Shown: piece after piece, positions 55,273 to 64,000 of the stretch
Layout of the letters: every line of letters begins with the position of its first letter
Position numbering within the stretch: the first letter of the stretch is position 1
Source of the DNA: Brevibacillus ruminantium
GTDB taxonomy: Bacteria; Bacillota; Bacilli; Brevibacillales; Brevibacillaceae
DNA length: 64,000 nt
Direction: 5' to 3'
Assembly (NCBI RefSeq): GCF_023746555.1
Contig: NZ_CP098755.1
Span: 1,578,001-1,642,000, forward strand
Made by a program: the position numbers and the translations under genes
The notes under the pieces: generated by a model
Seen by the model: only the letters and a program-made list of their open reading frames with translations
What the model was told of the DNA's origin: nothing
The model's database searches: none

Positions 55273-55916
55273 GGGTGCATCCCTCCTTCACCGGGGGCTA
55301 TGACAGTGAAGCCCTGTGTGCGAAGCTTCTGGACAAGTGGGCGGGGATCGATGGTTTGCGCTCGGAAAACCAGGCATTTTTTGGCCGGCTGTGAACCAGG
55401 GAAGACGACAATGCTGGATACGTTGACTTGGGCCTCGCGAAATACTTGGCTGACTTCTGCCAGCATTCCCACGCGATCATCCACTTCGACTTCGATATGA
55501 CAGCTTGGCTTGTTGACCCCAAATAGCTCGATCAAACTGGTAAACAAGTCCGATTCGGTGATGATGCCGACCAGCCGATTTCCTTCGACCACGGGAAGAG
55601 AGCCGACTTTATGTTCATAGATCTGCATGGCGGCGTCTTCGATGAAGTCAAGGGGGTGAGCCGTCAGGACCTGCCGCTTCATGATGGCGGAAACCGGCTG
55701 GTTCAAAATCGCAAGGCCGTCGTCTTCACGCGGCAGCAGGACAGAGGGAAGGGCTTCGCCCAGATCACGATCAGAGATAATGCCCACAAGCCGTTCCTGC
55801 TCGACAACGGGCAGATGACGTATCCGGTTTTCCTTTAATAGTTGCAAAGCCTCACCGATGGTGGTGGAGGGAGTCGCGGTGACGACCCGCTTGCGCATGA
55901 TATTTTCGATTCGCAT
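55269..55916 (-). CDS. acuB: Acetoin utilization protein AcuB (CBS pair plus ACT)
   Basis: 215 residues: two CBS domains (IGEALQLLKENRIRHLPVVEQERLVGIISDRDLGEA and DAAMQIYEHKVGSLPVVEGNRLVGIITESDLF, residues about 8-135) and a C-terminal ACT domain (DRVGMLAEVSQVFREAQVNVSSIVV, about 145-205). It probably senses an adenine nucleotide and an amino or keto acid to tune AcuA/AcuC. Middle gene of the operon; 84 bp after acuA. Confidence 0.94.
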   Translation of the reverse strand: MRIENIMRKRVVTATPSTTIGEALQLLKENRIRHLPVVEQERLVGIISDRDLGEALPSVLLPREDDGLAILNQPVSAIMKRQVLTAHPLDFIEDAAMQIYEHKVGSLPVVEGNRLVGIITESDLFTSLIELFGVNKPSCHIEVEVDDRVGMLAEVSQVFREAQVNVSSIVVFPGSQPAKKCLVFRAQTIDPRPLVQKLRTQGFTVIAPGEGGMHP

Positions 55917-56000
55917 GAATAATACCTCCCGATTTGTAGAGGGCTATAGACGTGCCTATGAGAATTGCCAGCGACCCGGTTGTTTTCAGTCTATGAGCCA

Positions 56001-56633
56001 CTAGAATAAATAGCGGTTTTGAAAACGCATTGCATCAAAGGCGACAATACTGTCTGGAGGCACCCGTTTGCCGATTCTTGCCATGAGACAGTTTGCCGGG
56101 TGCGAACAAATTTCAGGATCATCAGTAGCCATCCACATCATGTCGGCACTTCCCATGACCTTCTCCATGACTTTGCGATACTCCCAGACGTCTAGTCCGG
56201 TTCCTTTCAAATCCCAATGCCAGTAATACTCTGTCGTGATGACAATGTAATCCTCCATGGCATCGTCGGAGAAAGAGACTTCCAAGAGTCCTTTGGCGAC
56301 TCCGCCAGCCCGGATGCTGTGGCTGATCTCGATAGCGCCCAGCTCCAACAGATCGGGAAGCTGTGCCTGTGACCAGCGCTCCATAGGGTCCGGGTACAGG
56401 AGTGTGACGTACCCCAGGACGAGATCATCTTCGCGCGCAAGAATGATGCGGCCTTCAGGCAGTGCAGCGATTTCCACCAGGGCCTTCTGCTGTTCCTCCG
56501 GAATCCGAAATGCCTTCAACCCTTCGTCAAATCGCATGGCAGCCAGACGCTCTGCAGGCACGGGACCTTCCAGCAGCAATTTTCTTCCGTTCACAACCAT
56601 CTGCTTGGAGTGGTACCTTTTGATGTGTTCCAT
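56001..56633 (-). CDS. acuA: Acetoin utilization protein AcuA (GNAT protein acetyltransferase)
   Basis: 210 residues, GNAT fold (ILAREDDLVLGYVTLLYPDPMERW, LGAIEISHSIRAGGVAKGLLEVSF). In Bacillus it acetylates the active-site lysine of acetyl-CoA synthetase AcsA, switching it off. ATG follows AAGGGAGGTGACC. First gene of acuABC. In B. subtilis acsA lies divergently next to acuA; here a penicillin-binding-protein gene takes that place on the same strand. Confidence 0.94.
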   Translation of the reverse strand: MEHIKRYHSKQMVVNGRKLLLEGPVPAERLAAMRFDEGLKAFRIPEEQQKALVEIAALPEGRIILAREDDLVLGYVTLLYPDPMERWSQAQLPDLLELGAIEISHSIRAGGVAKGLLEVSFSDDAMEDYIVITTEYYWHWDLKGTGLDVWEYRKVMEKVMGSADMMWMATDDPEICSHPANCLMARIGKRVPPDSIVAFDAMRFQNRYLF

Positions 56634-56652
56634 ACGGTCACCTCCCTTGGTA

Positions 56653-56688
56653 GAAAAACAGAGATGGCAAGCTCGTTACCATCTCTGT
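56653..56688 (-). terminator. Intrinsic terminator of the PBP gene
   Basis: ACAGAGATGG and CCATCTCTGT form a 10-bp stem; TTTTTC follows on the minus strand. It separates the PBP gene from acuA, whose promoter must overlap this region. Confidence 0.85.
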
Positions 56689-56716
56689 TGTATACCTCTA
56701 TCTAGCAGTATTCAAT

Positions 56717-59700
56717 TTAGTTTGCTTTTACACTGTTGGATTGTGGCGATTCTCCGTAATTATTCACGGCGGTGACGTAATACGTGCCAGCCACATCGCT
56801 TACCTTGTGAATATAGCTGGTTGCTGTAACCGTGTCGAGCAGGAGGTAGCCGCTTGCGGGATCAGGACTAAAGTAGATGTTGTACGCAAGCACTTGATCA
56901 GAGCTTCGGCCCGCTTTCCACTCCAGCTTAAATCCGCCGGATGCGCTGGATACCTTTAGTGATTGAGGAGCAGTTGGCGGTGTAGCGGACGGTTGTTCTG
57001 CTCCGCCGCCGCTCGTATTGCCACCAGAACCTTCTCCGATCGGCACCCATGGGTCTGGAAGCGGATCAGGCAGGCCGCCGCTGTTATCCGGGTAAGGCGG
57101 CAGCTCCCAGGTCCCTGCCGAAGAGCCGGCAGAGGCAACAGGGGAAGGTGCTGATTCATGACCGTCGATGTCGACGGCGGTTACGTAATAGCCGCTGTTG
57201 GCACCGCTTCCTCCGGTCTCTGTATGTGTGAGGACAGAGGGGTCCTTGACGGTCGCGATCTGGAGGAAACCAGCGTACGGATCGGTGCGATACACGCGAT
57301 ACCCGAGCAAATCCGCTTCTCCACCGGATTGCCAGCTAATCACCGTCTGGTTGCCGGAATTAGAGACCTTCACGTTGCTCGGAGCAGAGGGAGTTCCTTC
57401 TACAGAAGTCCGAGGGTCCTCTTTATTGGGCAAACGCTGCTCCCAGTCTGGCGGCTTGACAGAGGCCTTCTTGTTTTGTTCGGTGACTTCCAGCACCTGC
57501 TTTCCGTCGGGTGCTGGATCTGGCGAACGGTAGAAGATCCCCTCGGTTACGAAGTCGTCAGGTGTTCCATCCTTGGCCAAATAACGTTCATTGTTGTAGA
57601 TGACGATGCGTGCCCGCGCATGGGCATCGTCCACTTTTGTCGGTACAAAGCGGCGATTGAAGATGTCTGTGATCAGATGACCCGCTTCCTTGGAAAGCTC
57701 GCTTGGCAGCATGCCTGATTTGCTGTCTACTGTAGCGCTGATGACACCGGCCGGCTTTTTAAAGGCAGCATCAGGTGCAGAGATTTCCGGATATTTTTCC
57801 CCAATCTCTTTCATCACCTTGCCCCATACGATCATCGGAACGTATTTGTCCTTGTCGGGCATGGGATAAGGCTCGTCATAGCCGACCCAGACGCCCATGG
57901 ACACCTCAGGCGTATACCCGACGAACCACAGGTCATTGGAGCTGTTCGTCGTACCTGTCTTGCCGGCGACGTCCACTTTGCGCGGAACGTATTTTCGAAC
58001 ATGGTTACCCGTTCCGGCGTTGACGACGTCGCGGAGTGTATCGGTGATCAGGTAGGCCGTTTCCTCGCTGTAGACCTGTACCGGCTGCGCTTCGTGGCGG
58101 AAGACCACTTTGCCCTGACTGTCTTCAATCCGGTCGATCAGGTAGGCATCGACAAATGAACCATGGTTGGCAAATGTCGCATAGGCATTCGTAATCTCTT
58201 CGACGGTCAGGCCGTAGCTGAGACCGCCGATAACTCCTGTGGCAGCGTAATTATCATTGTCCACAAGGGTAGTTACGCCCGTTTTCTTGACGTATTCCAA
58301 CGCGGTTGGGATCCCGACCTTGAGGTAGGTTTTAATCGCGGGGATATTCCACGATTGCCGCAAAGCTTCGCGGGCACTGACGATCCCCTGGAATTTGTTG
58401 TTCCAGTTCATCGGCGTATGCGACCCGTTGCGTCCGTCCGCCAGCACCAGTGGTGAGTCATCAATTGGAGATCCCGGCTGCAAAATGCCCAGCTCAAATG
58501 CGGGAGCGTAGGCTGCCAGCGGCTTCATAGCAGAACCTGGTTGTCGTGGTACGGTGGCGTGATTGGTCTGTTCTACAGTGAAGTCACGTCCGCCGATCAT
58601 CCCCAGGATGGCGCCGGTTTTGTTTTGGATGAGCATCGCACCGACTTCTTCCAGTGCATTCTCAATTTTTTCTGTCTTTCCATTCGAACGGCGAATGGTA
58701 TAAGTCGCATTTTTCCCGAAGTTTGCCGGGTCTGCTGCGATCTCCTGCATGAACTTGTAGATATTCTGATGAACTGTAGTGTGTACTTTGTAGCCTCGCG
58801 TCAGAATTTCGCGTCGCTTTTCTTCAATCAGTTGACGGTATTCATTGCGGCCGACTGTTTCCTTTTCGCGTCCTTTTGCCTTTAGTTCCGTATCGACGAG
58901 AGCCCGAGCTGCACGTTCTTCGATTTCCATCATCAGGAAAGGTACTTCTCTGTACGCCTGCTGAGTCGGTTTGGCCAAGCGAGGCTGTAAATCAGCTGCG
59001 AACGCTTCATCGTATTGGGTCTGGTTTATGTAGCCGTTCTCCTGCATGCGATCGAGAACCATTTTTTGCCGATCTTTTCCCCGTTGATACCCTTCCGACG
59101 AAAAAGGTGCATACATGCCCGGATTCTGAATCATCCCTGCCAGATAGGAGGCTTCTGCCAAATCAAGGTCTTTTACATCTTTGCCGAAAATCCCTTTGGC
59201 AGCGGCTTGTACACCGTAGACCACCGAACCGTTTATGTTTTTTCCGAGATAAATTTCGTTGAGATACGCTTCCAGGATTTGATCCTTGGAGAAAATGCGC
59301 TCGATTCGGATGGCGTTAAAGATTTCCCGCACTTTACGAGAGTGGCTTACTTCCTGGGACAGGATCGTGTTTTTGACCAACTGCTGGGTCAAAGTGCTTC
59401 CGCCCGTTACAACTGGCTGATTGGTGAAATCCTGGTAAGCTCCCCGCAGTGTGGACTGCAAGACCACTCCTTTGTGTTGTAAGAAATTTTTGTCTTCCGT
59501 CGCGATGATGGCATTGATTAGATAAGGTGATACCTCTGATTTTTTCACCAGTCGCCGGTCACCCTCGGCTGCGCGAAGTGGACCGATCAGCGTGCCGTCG
59601 TTGTAGTAGGCAAAGCCGGTCAGGTAGTTAGTAAAGATCTTCTCTGCCAGCTCTTCCTTGCTACGAATAGGCTCGTCCTTTACGAGGGCGGCCACGTAAC

Positions 59701-59842
59701 CTGCCAGAATTCCTCCTGCCAAAAAGCCGCCCATCAGCCCCAAAACAAGAAGGCCCGAGGCAATCAGCGTAAACAGGCGTCTGCGGCCTCGACGGCGCTT
59801 TTTCTTTGTCGACTCAGAGGAAGAAGTTTGGTTGTTCGACAT
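56717..59842 (-). CDS. Class A penicillin-binding protein (1A family) with C-terminal FN3 domains
   Basis: 1041 residues. Basic N-terminus and one membrane anchor (LFTLIASGLLVLGLMGGFLAGGILAGYVAAL); GT51 glycosyltransferase with EDKNFLQHKG, GGSTLTQQLVKN, KVREIFNAIRIER and AYLNEIYLG; transpeptidase with SAMK (RQPGSAMKPL, near residue 434), SWN (RQSWNIPAI) and KTG (AGKTGTTNSSNDLWFVGYTP, near 626). Two fibronectin type III domains follow (about 830-920 and 950-1041), each ending with YYVTAV; a Pro/Gly/Ser linker separates them. It polymerises and cross-links peptidoglycan outside the membrane. Alone on its transcript, divergent from tyrS. Confidence 0.94.
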   Translation of the reverse strand: MSNNQTSSSESTKKKRRRGRRRLFTLIASGLLVLGLMGGFLAGGILAGYVAALVKDEPIRSKEELAEKIFTNYLTGFAYYNDGTLIGPLRAAEGDRRLVKKSEVSPYLINAIIATEDKNFLQHKGVVLQSTLRGAYQDFTNQPVVTGGSTLTQQLVKNTILSQEVSHSRKVREIFNAIRIERIFSKDQILEAYLNEIYLGKNINGSVVYGVQAAAKGIFGKDVKDLDLAEASYLAGMIQNPGMYAPFSSEGYQRGKDRQKMVLDRMQENGYINQTQYDEAFAADLQPRLAKPTQQAYREVPFLMMEIEERAARALVDTELKAKGREKETVGRNEYRQLIEEKRREILTRGYKVHTTVHQNIYKFMQEIAADPANFGKNATYTIRRSNGKTEKIENALEEVGAMLIQNKTGAILGMIGGRDFTVEQTNHATVPRQPGSAMKPLAAYAPAFELGILQPGSPIDDSPLVLADGRNGSHTPMNWNNKFQGIVSAREALRQSWNIPAIKTYLKVGIPTALEYVKKTGVTTLVDNDNYAATGVIGGLSYGLTVEEITNAYATFANHGSFVDAYLIDRIEDSQGKVVFRHEAQPVQVYSEETAYLITDTLRDVVNAGTGNHVRKYVPRKVDVAGKTGTTNSSNDLWFVGYTPEVSMGVWVGYDEPYPMPDKDKYVPMIVWGKVMKEIGEKYPEISAPDAAFKKPAGVISATVDSKSGMLPSELSKEAGHLITDIFNRRFVPTKVDDAHARARIVIYNNERYLAKDGTPDDFVTEGIFYRSPDPAPDGKQVLEVTEQNKKASVKPPDWEQRLPNKEDPRTSVEGTPSAPSNVKVSNSGNQTVISWQSGGEADLLGYRVYRTDPYAGFLQIATVKDPSVLTHTETGGSGANSGYYVTAVDIDGHESAPSPVASAGSSAGTWELPPYPDNSGGLPDPLPDPWVPIGEGSGGNTSGGGAEQPSATPPTAPQSLKVSSASGGFKLEWKAGRSSDQVLAYNIYFSPDPASGYLLLDTVTATSYIHKVSDVAGTYYVTAVNNYGESPQSNSVKAN

Positions 59843-60039
59843 GATCTAAGACCCCCTAGCATCCTGATTATACCATAGGAAAAACCGCGTTCATAGCAGA
59901 CGTGTTGACAGCATGTGACTGTTGTGCAACAATAGCTCTATATTGCTTGATTCGCACATACGCAAAGGAGCGTTGAACGGCGACAGTAGCATGTGACAAG
60001 CGGAACTGCGATTTCGACAAATCCTCCCTGGTTTTGAGG

Positions 60040-60247
60040 AGGAGCGCGAAAATCGTCTTGCAGAGAGCTGATGGTTGGTGAGAATCAGCCCCTTCCACAT
60101 CGCGAAGTACACGTCGGGAGCTAGCCGGATATCCGGACGGTGCAGGCCGTTATCCTGTATTCGAGTGGAAAAAATGCCTGTCATTTTTTCAACTAGGGTG
60201 GTACCGCGGGTTCAATCTCGTCCCTACAGAGGGGCGAGATTTTTTAT
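60040..60247 (+). promoter_or_regulatory. Tyrosine-specific T-box leader of tyrS
   Basis: AGAGAGCTGATGGTTGGTGAGAATCAGC (first seen at 60062) is the conserved stem I segment; the specifier loop reads GAAG-TAC-ACGTCGGG, with TAC (Tyr) at 60108-60110; the T-box AGGGTGGTACCGCGG lies at 60195-60209; a terminator (ATCTCGTCCCT / AGGGGCGAGAT plus T6) ends at 60247. Uncharged tRNA-Tyr should pair with the specifier and T-box bulge and let transcription into tyrS. Confidence 0.95.
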
Positions 60248-60343
60248 GTTTTCCAAAAGTTTCGCTACCCTTTCACGGCTAACGTAGAAAAGGCGAGGAA
60301 AGCACCATTTGTATTCTGAAGAAAAAGAGGAGTTGGCAGAGCC

Positions 60344-61615
60344 ATGAGCACGGAACAAAACACGCAAACATTCACACTGAACGAAGCGCAAAAGCAGGAG
60401 GTTGAACGTCAACTGGCGATCATTCGCCGCGGTGTGATGGAGATTATTCCAGAAGAGGACTTGCGCCGCAAGCTGGAGAGATTCGTCGTCACCGGCCAGC
60501 CGCTGAAGGTGAAACTGGGTCTGGACCCATCCGCCCCGGATATTCACGTCGGCCATACGGTTGTGCTGCAAAAAATGCGCCAATTTCAGGAGCTGGGACA
60601 TACTGTGCAGCTGCTGATTGGTGATTTTACCGGACGGATCGGGGACCCCACCGGAAAATCAGAGACGCGCAAGCCGTTGACGGAAGAGCAAGTCAAAGAA
60701 AATGCAAAAAGCTATGTGGAACAATTTGGAAAGGTATTGGATGCGAGCCGTATCGAAATCCATTACAACTCTGCGTGGCTCTCTCCCTTGACCTTCGCCG
60801 ATATCGTGGAACTGGCCGCCAAGACGACGGTGGCGCGCATGCTGGAGCGTGACGATTTCGAGAAGCGCTACAAAAGTGAGCAGCCTATCTCCCTGCATGA
60901 GTTTTTCTACCCTTTGATGCAAGGCTACGATTCCGTCGCTCTGCAGTGTGATGTGGAGCTGGGGGGAACAGACCAGAAGTTCAACCTGTTGATGGGGCGC
61001 AACTTGCAAAAGGAATACGGGCAGGAGCAGCAGGTGATTATTACCATGCCGCTGTTGGAAGGTCTCGATGGCGTGCAGAAGATGTCCAAAAGCCTGGGCA
61101 ACTATATCGGCGTCAATGAGCCGGCGAATGAAATTTACGGCAAAGCCATGTCCGTCCCAGATGAGCTGATGGTTCGCTACTGGGAACTGGCTACCGATAT
61201 TTCCAATGAAGAGCTGGAAGCACTCCGCGCGGGACTTGCGGATGGCAGCATCCACCCGCGTGATGCCAAAATGAATCTGGCGAAAACCTTCGTACGGATG
61301 TACCACGGCGAAGAAGCAGCTGAAGCGGCCGAGAACTACTTTAAAACCGTCTTCCAGCAACGTGCATTGCCAACGGATATTCCTGAGGTCGCGGTGGATC
61401 TCTCCGCCTACGAAAACGGAGAAGCCAATATTGTCAACCTGGTATTTGACCTGAAGCTGGCAGACTCAAAAGGCGAGGCGCGCCGGATGGTGCAGCAGGG
61501 AGCGGTCAAAATCAATGAGGAAAAAGTAAGTGACATTAACCAGCAGGTAGCACTTGCTGACGAGATGGTGGTTCAGGTGGGCAAGCGCAAGTTTGCCAAA
61601 CTGAAGCTGGGATAA
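60344..61615 (+). CDS. tyrS: Tyrosyl-tRNA synthetase (TyrZ-type subgroup)
   Basis: 423 residues. Class I synthetase with HIGH variant HVGH ([16 protein letters not shown]), KMSKS (QKMSKSLGN) and a C-terminal S4 RNA-binding domain ([18 protein letters not shown]). The N-terminal [23 protein letters not shown] and [18 protein letters not shown] blocks look like the TyrZ/TyrRZ subgroup rather than the FDPTADSLHIGH type of B. subtilis TyrS. The T-box upstream confirms tyrosine specificity. ATG follows AGGAGTTGGCAGAGCC. Confidence 0.95.
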   Translation: MSTEQNTQTFTLNEAQKQEVERQLAIIRRGVMEIIPEEDLRRKLERFVVTGQPLKVKLGLDPSAPDIHVGHTVVLQKMRQFQELGHTVQLLIGDFTGRIGDPTGKSETRKPLTEEQVKENAKSYVEQFGKVLDASRIEIHYNSAWLSPLTFADIVELAAKTTVARMLERDDFEKRYKSEQPISLHEFFYPLMQGYDSVALQCDVELGGTDQKFNLLMGRNLQKEYGQEQQVIITMPLLEGLDGVQKMSKSLGNYIGVNEPANEIYGKAMSVPDELMVRYWELATDISNEELEALRAGLADGSIHPRDAKMNLAKTFVRMYHGEEAAEAAENYFKTVFQQRALPTDIPEVAVDLSAYENGEANIVNLVFDLKLADSKGEARRMVQQGAVKINEEKVSDINQQVALADEMVVQVGKRKFAKLKLG

Positions 61616-61653
61616 ATCGCACGGAAACAGTAAAAAACAGGAACCACAGCAGA

Positions 61654-61694
61654 GGCTCCAGCGCTAGGATACAGCTTAGCGCTGGGCCTTTTTT
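61654..61694 (+). terminator. Intrinsic terminator of tyrS
   Basis: GGCTCCAGCGCTA and TAGCGCTGGGCC enclose a 10 base loop, followed by six T residues. Confidence 0.92.
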
Positions 61695-61768
61695 CCTGTT
61701 TTCGAAACTTTTCCAGCTCTGTTGAGTCAAATTGTAGGAAGGCTCATATAGAAACGGAGTGGAAGCAG

Positions 61769-62311
61769 ATGATAACACTGGCCCAAGCCATTCCTTTACG
61801 CAGGTCGATTGAACGACAAATCGATGAGCTGAGGGAAGAGCGGATGGAGTTTTCTGCGGTCATCATTGCAAAAGGTGAAACACCGGAATTCCCTGAGCGC
61901 ACAGTTGAGATGATTACAGCGGAACTGAATCAGGCGCGCACCGATTATCTTCGTTTGAACAGATTGATCGCAGAGGCTAATTTGAAAGAGGTCGTAGAGT
62001 GGGATGGCCGTTTCATCTCCTTGATCGAAGCGATTGAGCTCGCCAAACAAATGAGGCAAGAAGCAGGGGAGTTTAAAAGTCTGGGGGTACGCAAAAAGAT
62101 TGAACGCGCTTCTTCCTCCCCTTACCACGGACGGCCCCGCTTTCATGAAGGGGGGAGCGATCTGATCAGCGTCGCTACCTACGATCCCGATACATATCGA
62201 GAATCAGGAAAGAAGCTGGAGCGTCGAGCCAACCTCTTGTCCAGTAAGATTGAGACGGCAAACCATTCTCTGACACTTGATTTTGACGCTGCCAGCTACA
62301 TGGGAGAATAG
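61769..62311 (+). CDS. DIP1984-family protein
   Basis: 180 residues, mostly helical. The pattern LAQAIPLRRSIERQIDELREER at the start, LNRLIAEANLKEVVEWDGRFISLIEAIELAKQMRQEA in the middle and DLISVATYDPDTYRESGKKLERRANLLSSKIETANHSLTLDF at the end fits the DIP1984 (septicolysin-like) family of unknown function, predicted to form long antiparallel helices. ATG follows GGAGTGGAAGCAG. No partner gene is evident. Confidence 0.75.
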   Translation: MITLAQAIPLRRSIERQIDELREERMEFSAVIIAKGETPEFPERTVEMITAELNQARTDYLRLNRLIAEANLKEVVEWDGRFISLIEAIELAKQMRQEAGEFKSLGVRKKIERASSSPYHGRPRFHEGGSDLISVATYDPDTYRESGKKLERRANLLSSKIETANHSLTLDFDAASYMGE

Positions 62312-62548
62312 CCGGACAGTCCGGCTTTGGGGAGAAAAGGGGACTTTTCTTTCGAAAGCTGGCTTGTCCAGCAAAGCAGGAGAGTGTGAGCGCCGCAGCT
62401 TCAGGCGTATTGAAGCACTTTTTTACAAAAGAGAACTGGTGATGAAAGTCAAACGGATCACGACTGACAACTGACTCTTGACGAGCTTACCTCTCACGGA
62501 CTTTTGATGATACAATCCTGCTCCGTCTCCTGCCTTTTCCCAAGTGAT

Positions 62549-62579
62549 GGGCCTCCACTTTTCAGAAGGGGGCCTTTTT
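62549..62579 (+). terminator. Weak terminator in the gap 62312-62634
   Basis: GGCCTCC and AGGGGGCC pair with one G-U and are followed by TTTTTG. The rest of this gap has no convincing gene; a 65-codon frame at 62277 has no ribosome site. Confidence 0.6.
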
Positions 62580-62634
62580 GATTGCTCAGTGTTTGTGGAA
62601 GGCGGCGTAAGAAATTCATCTGGTTCATAACAGC

Positions 62635-62672
62635 AAAAAAGAGCAGGCCGATGAACGGCGCTGCTCTTTTTT
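62635..62672. terminator. Bidirectional terminator downstream of rpsD
   Basis: AAAAGAGCAG and CTGCTCTTTT flank a 14 base loop with A/T runs on both sides; it lies 14 bp past the rpsD stop on the minus strand. Confidence 0.9.
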
Positions 62673-62685
62673 ATAAACCGAGAGA

Positions 62686-63282
62686 TTAACGGCTGTAGAA
62701 CTCAACGATCAGAACTTCGTTGATTTCAGCAGGCATTTCTTCGCGGTCTGGGAGGCGGTTGAATGTACCTTCCAGTTTGCTGTCGTTGAACGTGATGTAG
62801 TTCGGCAGGAAGTTGCGTGCTTCCACAGCATCCTTGATGATTTGCAGGCTGCTGGATTTTTCACGAACGGAGATCACGTCACCTGGTTGTACGCGGTAGG
62901 AAGGAATGTTCACTTTTTTACCGTTTACCAGGAAATGACCGTGGTTTACAAGCTGACGAGCTGCAGGGCGAGTAGGTGCGAAGCCCATGCGGTATACTAC
63001 GTTATCCAAACGGGATTCCAGCAGCTTCATGAAGTTTTCACCCAAAACGCCAGCCATTTTGCCAGCTTGATCGAATGTGCGACGGAATTGCTTCTCGTTT
63101 ACACCGAACATGTGGCGCAGCTTTTGTTTTTCTTGCAACTGGAGACCGTATTCGCTCAGCTTGCGACGGTTGTTGTGACCGTGTTGGCCTGGCGGGAAAT
63201 TACGTTTAATGTCTTTGCCTGTACCGTCCAGGGAGATACCCAGACGACGGGCCAGTTTGTGACGAGGTCCTGTGTAACGCAT
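62686..63282 (-). CDS. rpsD: 30S ribosomal protein S4
   Basis: 198 residues. Primary 16S rRNA-binding protein of the small subunit. [15 protein letters not shown] start, PPGQHG, and the S4 RNA-binding domain ([44 protein letters not shown]). It lacks the Cys4 zinc site, so is the zinc-independent form. AAAGGAG precedes the ATG. As in B. subtilis it stands alone near tyrS rather than in the alpha operon, and S4 there represses its own leader. Confidence 0.97.
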   Translation of the reverse strand: MRYTGPRHKLARRLGISLDGTGKDIKRNFPPGQHGHNNRRKLSEYGLQLQEKQKLRHMFGVNEKQFRRTFDQAGKMAGVLGENFMKLLESRLDNVVYRMGFAPTRPAARQLVNHGHFLVNGKKVNIPSYRVQPGDVISVREKSSSLQIIKDAVEARNFLPNYITFNDSKLEGTFNRLPDREEMPAEINEVLIVEFYSR

Positions 63283-63480
63283 GTATTCATTCTCCTTTAA
63301 GTTGGATTCGCAGGTGTTTACTTCCGTGAGGCTAGTTTCATCTTTATCTACACGAACTTCGGACGGTAGCGTTTCCGCATCGTGCTCCTGGGCAGGAGTT
63401 CAGCCGCTGCCTGCAAAGGGACGAAACTAAGAGGGCTAACCTCCCGTTTTTACCTACAATCAATGCTACCCTGTACACAT
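63283..63480 (-). promoter_or_regulatory. rpsD leader, candidate S4 autoregulatory RNA
   Basis: About 200 nt of structured leader on the minus strand: CTCCTGCCCAGGAG hairpin, GGAAACGCTACCGTCC, and pairing GTTTCGTCC/… before the ribosome site. S4-controlled leaders precede rpsD in Bacillus; I infer this from position and structure and did not fold it. 63481-63598 holds the promoter region and the spacer to the SLH gene. Confidence 0.5.
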
Positions 63481-63598
63481 ACAATCAATATTATAGGTTT
63501 TGCAAGGAGAATGTCAAGAAAAAATGGGGAGCAGCATACTTGGCAGCACGCGGCTTAAGCTCTCTTGTTTCTCTATCAGCTACGAGCTTTCTTATCCG

Positions 63599-64000
63599 TT
63601 AAAACTGTAGGGAAGGCGGTGCTTCCAGTTGGCTGCGCTTCTCCAAGAATCGGACAAATGCGACGGCGGCGTCTGCCCGTGTAACGCTTTCGTCAGGCTG
63701 GAATTCCTTGTTGGCAGGCATGATGCCCAGCCCATTTACGATGATGATCGCGCCGCGATGCTTGGCTCCGGAAATATCAGTCAAATCCGATTGGAACATC
63801 TCCGAGTATTCGGCCAGCTTCCGGTAGCCGAGTGCGCGAACCAGCATGTCAGCCAGTTCTTCACGGGTGATCTTTTCGTCAGGCTTCAGCGAGGCAGCAT
63901 TCCGGTCCAAAAGTCCCCGGTCTACCGCTGCTTCCACGGCAGCGAAGAAGCGGGAGGTGTTGGCCACATCGGCAAAGCTCGCCTTGCGCTCTCCTGCAAC
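63599..64000 (-). CDS. S-layer homology (SLH) domain protein, C-terminal part (truncated by window edge)
   Basis: The frame is open to the right edge, so the start lies beyond the window. Two SLH motifs are visible: SFADV-(about 20)-AAVDRGLL...ITREELADMLVRALGY, and FQSDLTDISGAKHRGAIIIVNGLGI...FQPDESVTRADAAVAFVRFLEK. SLH domains anchor proteins to pyruvylated cell-wall polymer; S-layers are characteristic of Brevibacillus-like bacteria. The function of the missing part is unknown. Confidence 0.88.
   Translation of the reverse strand, partial: VAGERKASFADVANTSRFFAAVEAAVDRGLLDRNAASLKPDEKITREELADMLVRALGYRKLAEYSEMFQSDLTDISGAKHRGAIIIVNGLGIMPANKEFQPDESVTRADAAVAFVRFLEKRSQLEAPPSLQF

Noticed and set aside
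1-64000. CRISPR arrays, tRNA or rRNA genes
   Set aside because: No regularly spaced repeat array, and no tRNA cloverleaf or rRNA sequence was recognised in the window by reading.

Overview
The window looks like chromosome of a spore-forming Bacillales bacterium, most likely Brevibacillus or a close relative in the Paenibacillaceae. The reasons are the order ytxJ - aroA - ccpA - acuCBA - tyrS - rpsD, which resembles the Bacillus subtilis arrangement; a YjcZ-type spore peptide; a YheC/YheD gene; an SLH-domain surface protein; strong GGAGG ribosome sites with GTG/TTG starts; and SAM and T-box leaders of Firmicute type. This assignment is inference from gene content and has not been tested by alignment.

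Layout. 1-5,100: end of an AraC-type regulator, then histidine degradation (hutU, hutI) behind a probable CcpA site, then a YjiH-type membrane protein. 5,121-5,642: a decayed IS3-family remnant. 5,800-19,150: mixed metabolic and regulatory genes (glycerophosphodiesterase, GH18-like secreted protein, EamA exporter with divergent LysR, PPOX flavoprotein, aldo/keto reductase, IclR, self-regulated TetR with DUF4188, large SWIM-SNF2 ATPase). 19,500-26,130: aconitase, an ABC exporter, and a two-component system. 26,285-30,024: molybdopterin cofactor genes including a MoaD-MoaE fusion. 30,088-31,595: SAM riboswitch and the methionine-salvage aminotransferase mtnE. 31,839-35,188: ECF sigma factor, its membrane anti-sigma factor and a divergent secreted protein.

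36,800-41,900 is the most unusual part. A Fur-controlled DUF2325 gene and a 48-residue gene are followed by a trypsin-like (HtrA/S1C) protease gene cut into two pieces. The pieces flank a segment of about 3.45 kb that carries a large serine recombinase, a YodB-like HxlR regulator and a YheC/YheD ATP-grasp gene. Both junctions share GGTTC within the same Gly-Ser-Pro codons. Precise excision there would rejoin the protease in frame with catalytic His, Asp and Ser. This has the architecture of a skin-like intervening element, whether developmentally excised or simply integrated.

42,400-64,000: a PadR gene whose terminator is followed directly by a group IIC intron, an M29 aminopeptidase, small spore and zinc-ribbon proteins, ytxJ, a long FtsA-like ATPase with repeated C-terminal modules, the DAHP synthase/chorismate mutase gene, a CsoR repressor, ccpA, a nucleosidase-glutaredoxin fusion, acuABC, a class A penicillin-binding protein with FN3 domains, T-box controlled tyrS, a DIP1984-family gene, rpsD with a long leader, and the end of an SLH protein.

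Several themes connect the genes. Carbon control is represented by ccpA, the hut cre site, acu and aconitase. Sulfur and methyl recycling is represented by the SAM riboswitch, mtnE and MTA/SAH nucleosidase. Redox and thiol biology is represented by ytxJ, the fused glutaredoxin and the YodB-like regulator.
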